Part shown: piece after piece, positions 56,236 through 64,000 of the stretch
How positions within the stretch are numbered: position 1 is the first letter of the stretch
How the letters are laid out: the number at the start of each line of letters is the position of its first letter
From: Camarhynchus parvulus
Lineage: Eukaryota > Chordata > Aves > Passeriformes > Thraupidae
Assembly (NCBI RefSeq): GCF_901933205.1
Contig: NC_044590.1
Location: 12,799,501-12,863,500, forward strand
DNA: 64,000 bases
Reading direction: 5' to 3'
Translations under genes and position numbers: made by a program
Notes under the pieces: generated by a model
Told to the model about the DNA's origin: nothing
Database searches by the model: none
The model's input: the letters and a program-made list of their open reading frames with translations, nothing else

Positions 56236-56404
56236 GGGACTGTCACTGACAGCCATGAGATGCTGTGCAAGGAGTGCAGTTGAGTGCTTGGCAGATTCAG
56301 TTTAGATATAATGTAGTATAGAATAATATAGTATAATAAAGTAATTAATCATCCTTCTGATAAGATGGAATCCTCCTCATCATTTCTCCTGGACATCAGG
56401 CAAA
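56016..56404 (+). mobile_element. Family B LTR, deleted, with (GT)27
   Basis: A plus-strand B2-like LTR starting TGGGATTCACATTC. The CCCTTCACCCAGGATTTTTC segment near the start is missing, and a GT microsatellite (56181-56234) follows the CCAATTGAATCC element. The end near CAGGCAAA is diverged. Flanks AATTTC and AATATC match at 5 of 6. It lies 91 bases from the 5' end of the divergent LTR at 55547-55924. Confidence 0.75.
56181..56234 (+). repeat. (GT)27 microsatellite
   Basis: Fifty-four bases of pure GT inside the 56016 LTR. Confidence 0.98.
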
Positions 56405-58357
56405 AATATCCCCGATAACCCCTGGTGGCTGGCCCCATTTTCCTGCAGGGCAGTGCCCTTTGCCCTGCCCTTTGTGCCACCCTGTGCCCTCAGACCCTTG
56501 GCCACTGACCCCATCCTTAACCTGGTGCACACCACATGGTTTGGTCTTTTGTCTCTGGTTCCCCTGGGCGTGTTGAAAGAAACCTCACTGGAACTGAGCA
56601 TACAAAGGCCCTTCTGCCTCTCTTGGCTGAGCTAGCCTGGTGAGTGTGGTGTGTGTGGACTTGCCTGAATGTTCACCCAAGCAGCTTTTCCAGGAGATGC
56701 TTATTGGAAAATAGGCAGCAGCAACCACCATCTAAACCCCACTCTGCTACAGCAGCCCATGCTGTTCCCCTAAAGCCTCCAGGGCCTTCCAGCAGGTGCA
56801 CCTGGACAGTGAGTTGAGCACAGTTTGCTCCTGGAGCAGAGCATGGAGCCCTGGAGCTCCAGCTCAGCCCTGCCTCAGCTGGAGCTCTGCAGAGGGAGGG
56901 GAGCCCAGGCTTGGACCCTGGGGGCTGCGCTGGCAGCTTGGCAGAGCTTCAAACACTCCAGCCCAGCTCTCCCGGGCCTGTGCTTCCCCTCCCAGCCATG
57001 CCAGCACGCAGTGGCTGTGTCCCCACTCCTGCTGGCACTGCGGGGCTCTCTCAGAGGTGTCTGCCTGCCTGTGCAGGCAGGAGCAGCCCCAGCACCAGGG
57101 CTGGCTGTTCCAGCCAGGGAAGAGGGTCCCTTGCAATAACTGTGCCCAAGGTTTCCACAAAGTGCTCCTGGTGTCATCACTCACCTGTGTCTGCTCAGCA
57201 AAGGGATTTTGCTCAGTTGCTGCCACACTGAGAACTTGGACAGGATTAAACCTGGTTTAATCTCCAGTGGAGGGGAAGGTGCTGATCTCCACTTCCAGGT
57301 GATGCCAAGTGAGGAGATGGAATGGAGCTGTGTCAGGGCAGGGTCACAATCTGTCACAATCTGTCACAAGCCATGAGGAGGTGAGGGTGGGCTTGGCTCT
57401 CCTGCACATTCCCACTGGGATGGATTTGCAGGGCAGATGGAAACGAGCTCCCTAAGAGCCCTGCTGTGAGGATGAGGAGTAAAGAGCCCATTTGTTCAGT
57501 CTGCCAGCATGATCTGATTTCATACTCCGTGTTTAGCAGAGAAGCTGTTTCCCCTTGAGCAGAGTTATGCACTTTGCAGTTCCTTCTTTAAAACAACCTA
57601 GTTATACATTTGCTCCATGTTATTTTGAATTCTCTTGAAGATCAAGGACACTACAAAGCCAGCAAGATAAAATTAGCATCTGAGCTGTAGCTTTTGCTTG
57701 GTATAAGAAATGCAGATCAGCTTCACTTGCAGTGAATGCTGGAAGGTGAATTTCACTTATGCCTTCCTTCAGCAGACCCAGTTCTGCCATCCCTGTTTGT
57801 TTTGAGAGCTACCACAGCCCCTAAGCTGTCCTGGTATTCCTGTACAGCTGCTGCCAGAGGAAGTATCAGACCACTAAATTGGACCTCCAGCTGATAAGAA
57901 ATCAGTTTGTTCAAAATCAGTTCTTATCTCCTCACAGTGTGATCCTGGGAGTTTCAGCAGGGGAGCATCAGGCTGGGTTTGTTTGTGCACAGCTCTCCAA
58001 GCAGCACCAGGCCCAGCTCCAATGCTGGGGGTTTAAAAGGCTTTTGGAGGGGAGATGGTGCCTGGAGAAGAGCTCAGGAATGACCTGAAGATGGGAGAAG
58101 TGCTCTGAAATGGGGGTTGTAATGGTTTGGCTAGTGCCCATGCTCATGGGGCATCTGCTTGTGTGGAGAAATGCTCCAGGAGGGCAAAGGTGGGTGTTGG
58201 AGGCCACTTGAGCACAGCAGGGAGATGAACAGTGTCTGGAGGAATCAAGGCACGTGTTTAAAAGGGAGATGAACCATCAGGAGGGGTGGCCAAGGGGACC
58301 TAAACACCTCTCAATCCCTTCTCCTCAAGGCAGATTTCTTGGGCAGGTGCTTCTCAG
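56405..58357. other. Unannotated intergenic DNA
   Basis: CAATCTGTCACAATCTGTCACAA near 57347-57368 (in pieces) is an 11-base tandem duplication. The GC-rich 56800-57240 part has frames of 101-154 codons open on both strands. No domain or splice structure was recognised. Confidence 0.5.
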
Positions 58358-58618
58358 GAGTTTCATAAAAGCTCAGATTGCCTCAAGCTGGAAGGGACCC
58401 ACAAGGATCAGCAGCTTCCTTCTCCTCACAGGAATACCCAGAACTAAACAGAGGATTAAGAGCACTGTCCAGGTGCTCCTTGAGCTCTGGCAGGCTCTGC
58501 CATGACCATTTATTTCCCCGGGGAAATTGCTCCAGGGACCAACCACCCTCTGGGGGAAGAACCTTTCCCCAATGTCCCACCTGAACCTCCCCTGACACAG
58601 CTTCATTCCAGCTCCTCA
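58358..58618 (-). mobile_element. CR1 3' part, antisense
   Basis: CTCAAGCTGGAAGGGACCCA, then CAGGTGCTCCTTGAGCTCTG, GGGACCAACCACCCTCTGGG and CCCCAATGTCCCACCTGAAC are typical of another CR1 subfamily. It ends just before the family A LTR. Confidence 0.85.
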
Positions 58619-58677
58619 TTTGGCATCACCTGAAAGGGGAGATCAGCACCTTCCCCTCCACTGCCTGGAAGGTGAAC

Positions 58678-59367
58678 TGTCCTGGGCTGTAAGGGATGTT
58701 GTGCATTCCGTCCCCATCTGTCAGAGCTGGGGCAGTTCTCTGCTGTTCATGGGCAGTTTTTTCTTTATCTCTCCCACAGCCAACCCTCCCTTCAGGAGAT
58801 CTCTGCTGTCCATGGCCACTGAGTGTCCCTGCAGGGCTGATCCAATTCCAGCATCCCATGGGGAGATGCTGCGCCCAGGGGAGGAGCCAAGCATTCCTAC
58901 CTGGATCCAATCTGAGCCTGGAGCAGCACAGCAGCCTTTGCCCACTGCATTGCCAGAGGAGCAGCTTTCTGCTGCCCTGCATTGCCAGAGGGAGCCCAGG
59001 CCCATCTGCAGCAGCCCTGGAGCTGCAGAGGAAAACTCCCCCCTTGTGCAGGATCCCTGCTCCAGCAGCAGCACAGCTGGCACTGCAGGAGGGCTGAGCC
59101 CCCATGGGATGGGGCTGTGCCACCCCCTGACACACAGGGGGCAGGGCATGGTCTCACTCTGGCAGGGGTTTGTTTTCTTTTTTTGTACTATTACATTTGT
59201 ATTTTAAATTTTCCTGGTAAAAAGCTGTTATTCCTACTCCCACATCTTCGCCTGAGAGCCCCTTAATTTCAAAATTACAATAATTTTGAGGGAGGGGATT
59301 TACGTTTTGCACTTCAAGGAAGGCTCCTGCCTTCCTTAGCAGACACCTGGCTTTTCAAACTGAGACA
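58678..59367 (+). mobile_element. Family A solo LTR, clean ends
   Basis: This 690-bp LTR from TGTCCTGGGC to CTGAGACA is flanked by identical TGAAC pentamers (58673-58677 and 59368-59372). It fixes the ends and the duplication length for the whole family. It carries the ACTATTACATTTGTATTT subtype of the AT-rich stretch. No primer-binding site or internal region follows, so it is a solo LTR and not half of a pair with 61018. Confidence 0.94.
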
Positions 59368-61017
59368 TGAACCAAGCTGAAGCCTGTCCAAGTTCTCAAT
59401 GTGGCAACAACTGAGCGAAGCCCCACTGCAAGTACCAGATCCAAGGAGAGGATCTGCCCAGCTCCACTTGGCACAGGGTGATCCCTTCCATGCATTCAGG
59501 TGCAAGGCTGGAGCAGAATAGGCCATGAAATCCTGAGCAGAAATTTAAAGTTTAGATCCTAATTTTTTTTCCTTTGGGCCATCATTAGAGCCTTTGCCCA
59601 TCATCTGTAGCCTTCATCCATGTTCCTGTGGACTTGCTGGTGCCAGGCCCTGTTATCTCTTTGAAAACAGACCCAGAACTGACAGCCTTCACTGCACTGG
59701 CCCTGTTAGGTCTCACAGATGAAGCATTATCTTCTCAGCCTGGACCAGGAGGTGACTGGAAGGGCATCCACATGATCCAGACCAGTGCTGACCCTTCTGG
59801 GCTCCTCAGCCTCGTGTCCTGCAGCTCAGGAGCTGGAGCACTGACCCCAGAAGCAAAGGTTTCCTTTGAATCTGGCACATCCTAATCTTTTATTCATGGT
59901 GGGTCATCCATGGTGATAAGTCAAAGCAGGAGGAGGAGGAGGAGAGGTTAAAACAGCTACAAAACCACCTGAAGATACAGATGGAATCTCAGAGGGCACA
60001 GTCAGAATTAAGAGACCTGATTTGAAAACTGGCAAATTGCTTTAAATGCTTTTTGTTTACAAATTCTGCACCCAGAACCTGAGGAACTCCATATTTCCAG
60101 CAAATTAATTCCCCCAAAAGAAGGGATGTATTTTCTGTCTCTGTGTTTGCAGGGTTTCAGAACAGCTCTGAGTTTTTGCACAGTATTTGAGATGATTTAC
60201 TGAGATCTAAGTAGGGTTGTCAGTGAGCATACTTGGGTGTCAGTCTCTTGATCTTCATTGATTTGTATCCATTTATGCCAGCTCAGGATTATTCTTTCAG
60301 GAAGATGGCTCTGAGTACCCAAGCTTTAAAGCCCAAGTTGGTTTAATTGGACTCTTAGGTAAAGTGTTTCATGTTTGCAAAGTAGGATGAACACAAAGAC
60401 ACTTTCACAGGGTTACTGATCCAAGCTTAAAAGTAGATGTTTTTTTTTGGGAATTGTGCTGTCATTTGTGCTCATGGATTTACAGGGAGCCAGCGGGAAA
60501 CAAGGCAAACCTGATCCATCTGGAACCACTGGCACCAACATCCCCTCCAGCACAGCAACCAGGCAGATCTGGATTTTAAACAGGATCATGTCATCTGCAA
60601 CCACGCTCCTTGTTAGGGAAGATAACATTGTGCATGGAACTGAAGGTGGATCCATGCCACAAACATCCCAATCCAGACTTGGGGTCTTTGTATCCAGATC
60701 CTTTTGCTTGTCCCATTGGAGGAATAAGGCTGACAGTGAATTTTAGCTCTGGAGCCAACATCTGCAAAATCTGAAGGAGGTGGGTGGCTGGATCCAGGCT
60801 GATGCCTGTGCAGTTTGCACCAGAACACCTCATTCCCAAATCCAGGTGCTGGCTCAGGGAGGACTCTCTGTTTGTGGAGCAGCCCTGCCCTGCCTTGCCT
60901 GAGCAGAGAGGATCTTGCTCAGCTTTGGACAGGATGAGCTGTCAGCACCAGGTCACTGTCCCAGCACACAGGGACAGGGAGAGCTAATGGGCTGCTGATA
61001 TTGTAGGGATTTCTGTG
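59368..61017. other. Unannotated DNA with one coiled-coil-like short frame
   Basis: The 1.65 kb between two family A LTRs holds no retroviral gene. A short plus-strand frame at 59870-60025 ends in a charged, leucine-spaced tail (see findings). Nothing else was recognised. Confidence 0.5.
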
Positions 61018-61696
61018 TGTCTGAGGTTAGAAATGGGGCTGTGTGTTCTGTCCCCATCTGTCAGGGTTCTCTGCTGTTCATGGGGCAGTTTTCTTTATCT
61101 CTGCCACAGCCAACCCTCCCTCCAGGAGATCTCTGCTGTCCATGGCCACTGAGTGTCCCTGCAGGGCTGATCCAATTCCAGCATCCCATGGGGAGATGCT
61201 GCGCCCAGGGGAGGAGCCAAGCATTCCTACCTGGATCCAATCTGAGCCTGGAGCAGCACAGCAGCCTTTGCCCACTGCATTGCCAGAGGAGCAGCTTTCT
61301 GCTGCCCTGCATTGCCAGAGGGAGCCCAGGCCCATCTGCAGCAGCCCTGGAGCTGCAGAGGAAAACTCCCCCCTTGTGCAGGATCCCTGCTGCAGCAGCA
61401 GCACAGCTGGCACTGCAGGAGGGCTGAGCCCCCATGGGATGGGGCTGTGCCACCCCCTGACACACAGGGGGCAGGGCCTGCTCTCACTCTGGCAGGGTTG
61501 GTTTGTACTACTGCATTGTTTATTTTATTTTCATTTCCTTCCCTATTAAAGAATTGTTATTCCTACTCCCATATCTTTGCCTGAAAGCCCCTTAATTTCA
61601 AAATTATAATAATTTGGAGGGAGGGGGTTTGCATTTTCCATTTCAAGGGAGGCTCCTGCCTTCCTTAGCAGACACCTCTCTTTTCAAACAAAGACA
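61018..61696 (+). mobile_element. Family A solo LTR
   Basis: A 679-bp copy from TGTCTGAGG to AACAAAGACA. The immediate 5-bp flanks (CTGTG, AAATT) do not match. Instead GGGATTTCTGT occurs just upstream (61006-61016) and 8 bases past the 3' end (61705-61715). It carries the TTTATTTTATTTTC subtype and an ATTAAAG polyadenylation-type motif. Confidence 0.88.
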
Positions 61697-64000
61697 AAAT
61701 TGCTGGGATTTCTGTTGGTACAATCAAGTATCTTTCTTCCTAGGGAAAAGGATAAAATCTTTACAAACCGTGGATGTCTGGGATTTCCAGAAAGTTGCAG
61801 TAGCACCCAGCACATCTCCTGCCTTAGTGTTTTATGCTGAGGACAATATTCCCAAATAAAAGACAATTGAAGGAGGAGCAAGACGTGTCACCTTCTACTG
61901 TGTGGGACTTTTATTTGTGAAACACACAAAAAATTAAAGACCCTTCAGTTCTCCTGCCAACTCTTCCATGATTAACACAAAGGAGGAGGGATTGTATTTC
62001 ACCTCTCTAACACCTGTCTAACCCCCCCTGAAAGGGTTTGCTGCATCCCCAAGTTACTCTCATTTGAGGCTTCACACTTTCCTGTCTGCTGTTATTTCAC
62101 ATTTCATTATCTCAGTGTTTCCAGACAAAAATAGTCCCACTCTGGCAAATCACAGGATATTTTTCCTCTGTTGCAAACAGATTGCTTCCCTGCCCCTCCT
62201 CAGCATCCAGCCCTGGCTGCAGCAATATCCCTTTCATTAGGATGGATCAGGAGCATCCTGCATCCTCCATACCATTTTCCCCCCACCCCCAGATGCTGGG
62301 ATTGATGTGGAAATTTCCATGAGTTCTGTTACCTGTCCTAACATAAAATACAGACACCTGTGGGTGCATTCCTAGGCTGTTTGTCACCTCCTGCTTCCCA
62401 GCTGATGTGGAAGCTGTATGGAAAAGACAAATGGTATTTGCCAGTTAGGTCTACTAATTACAGGACGTGTTTTTGGGAGGAAAAAAAAATTGTTTTCACT
62501 TGCAGTCTTTCCAATCTGTTTTGAATTAGGAGACACTTAGGATTAGAAAGTGTTTTCTCATTAGAACAAATGTCACAGATTTAAAAATCTCTTCATTTAA
62601 ATTCCTCCTAATGTTCTTTGGCTTGAATGAGTGAGCTCTTAATGTCCATTTTAATTAAAGCATTTCTGTGGGATTTCTGCCTGGGCACCTAATGACAGCA
62701 GGTCTCAGGGAAGTGGATGTGCTCTAGCTAAGAATGGGAACTCCTGGATGGCAACTGCAGCAGAAACTCTCCTTTTGGGGCTTTTTAGGGAAAAGTGCTA
62801 AAGGACACACAAATTAAGATGTGCCTAAGAAACGATCCCACGCTTCCAGCGGGCAGAAATACCACATGGTTTGGGAGGCACTGGCTGGGTTTGCAAAAGG
62901 ATTGATCTGAGTTTCCCAAGCCACTCTGAATTTTTTTGGTTCTGCTGCTGATCTCCTGCCATCAGCAGAGGCTCTGGCAGCCAGGCAGGAGTGCTAGGCT
63001 CAGCTGTAGCACCCTGTCCCTGCTGTCAGACCCCTCCTCACGTTTCTCCTCCCTGTTCAGGTGAAGGTTGGTCCGTCCCCACTCCCAGCAGCTCCCATGG
63101 GGCTGGATCCATTTGTCAATGCACACCCACAGGAGCTGCCAGTGAGCAGGGCTTTGTCAGCTTTCCCAGGTGAGAAATCCTTTGGCACACCAGGTTTCAC
63201 CAGGCAGGTGTCTGTCTGGCAGCACAGGAAGGCAGGAAGGTGCTGTGAAATAAAAGCATTGTTGGAGCACATCCACATCCCGCTCCTGGAGCATGGCAAA
63301 GGCAGTGGGAAGCATCCTGGTGGGGAATTGGATGATCCTGCTCCTCAGTGTTCTTTTCCAGCTGGGACAGCCCCCATTTCTCCCTTTTCCCTGGAGCAGC
63401 CTGGGATGAGGAGCTGGTCCCTGCCTGTGCCTCTCCACAGGACTGCCATCCCAGGGGGTCCAAGAGGAGAAGGACCTGAAGAGCCATCAGATAGTGGGAG
63501 CAGCACATGGACAGTTTCCCTACAGGCAGTGTAGGTGTTTAAAAAACCAACCACAGAGCCAGACCTGATTGATGGAAATCCCACAGCTGGGAAAAGGCAG
63601 GAACTTGCCTGGGCTCACCCCAGTGGTGCCTGGCTCCCTCCCTCCGTCCCTCCTCCAGTGACACATAAATCTGGAGACAGTTAATAATGAAAGGCTATTA
63701 AGATAAGATTTAGTCTTTATCGTTCTCGTGCTTCCTTCATTTGTCAGGCACTTGAACCAAGCAGAGCAAAGTCGATCTGGGAAATGCTGCTGATGCCCAG
63801 ACAGTGGCAGATTTCTTGGTGCTTGTGGCCAGGAACAACAACCAAGGGACAAGGAGCTACCTGGGCAGGTGTGGCCCTGTGTGATCAGTGTCCCTGCTCC
63901 TCTCCCTGGGGACACTCACTCAAAGCAGTCACCTTCACTGGGTAACTCATGATGTCACTGCTGGAGCTGGGCAGCATTTCTGGGCCAAAAAGTACCTTGG
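61697..64000. other. Unannotated intergenic DNA to the window end
   Basis: No repeat family, exon or RNA gene was recognised. AT-rich up to ~62700 and more GC-rich after 62900. Opposing frames of 157, 103 and 131 codons at 63061-63915 are unsupported. Confidence 0.5.

Noticed and set aside
13228..61584. Recurring 130-210-codon frames in all family A copies, on both strands
   Set aside because: They are shared because the LTRs are copies of one another. The middle is stop-poor on both strands, and the 13145 copy has a frame-shifting deletion. No retroviral or cellular protein is encoded.
58678..61696. The two nearby same-strand family A LTRs as the ends of one short provirus
   Set aside because: The first has its own perfect TGAAC target duplication on both sides, no primer-binding site follows it, and the intervening 1.65 kb has no retroviral content.
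1..64000. CRISPR arrays, operons, rRNA or tRNA genes
   Set aside because: None seen. The tandem repeats lack unique spacers and the sequence is plainly vertebrate nuclear DNA.

Overview
The window reads as non-coding nuclear DNA from a bird, most likely a songbird. The evidence is repeat content: CR1 retrotransposon 3' ends on both strands at about fourteen places, and many solitary LTRs of avian endogenous retroviruses. No protein-coding gene, rRNA, tRNA or CRISPR array can be supported. Every long open frame is short for a gene, lies in a GC-rich LTR or a tandem repeat, or is equally open on the other strand. Bacterial features such as operons and ribosome binding sites do not apply.

Layout. 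1-9.7 kb is mostly single-copy-looking DNA with one LTR-like block, one CR1 and one 420-bp LTR. 9.7-31 kb is the densest part. It holds three copies of a ~690-bp LTR (family A), three copies of a ~400-bp LTR (family B), an LTR followed by a tRNA-Lys-type primer-binding site, a pile-up of four different LTRs between 25.6 and 28.0 kb, several CR1s and an AT-rich island near 14.1-14.4 kb. 31-45 kb holds a ~355-bp direct duplication 3.2 kb apart, a GGTCAG-type minisatellite, an LTR carrying 34 TATTA units, more family A and B LTRs and an ~80-bp direct duplication. 45.2-46.6 kb is a GT-rich, strongly strand-asymmetric minisatellite with an 18-bp monomer and a ~306-324-bp higher-order period. 47-64 kb holds an ERV-like LTR, a CR1 reverse-transcriptase fragment, a second TATTA-expanded LTR, a (GGAA)n array, a divergent pair of family B LTRs and two more family A LTRs. 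The last 2.3 kb shows no recognised feature.

Family A has six copies with TGTC...GACA ends and 5-bp target duplications. Family B has ten copies with ~6-bp duplications. They account for most of the interspersed repeat DNA and look like repeated insertions followed by LTR-LTR recombination that left solo LTRs. There is no gene network to describe. What is of interest is the behaviour of the repeats: recurrent microsatellite growth at one site inside the LTRs, nested insertions that give relative ages, a higher-order minisatellite with G-quadruplex potential, and small local duplications not explained by known repeats. Family names such as ERVL or ERVK are inferred from target-duplication length and general resemblance, not from a database search.
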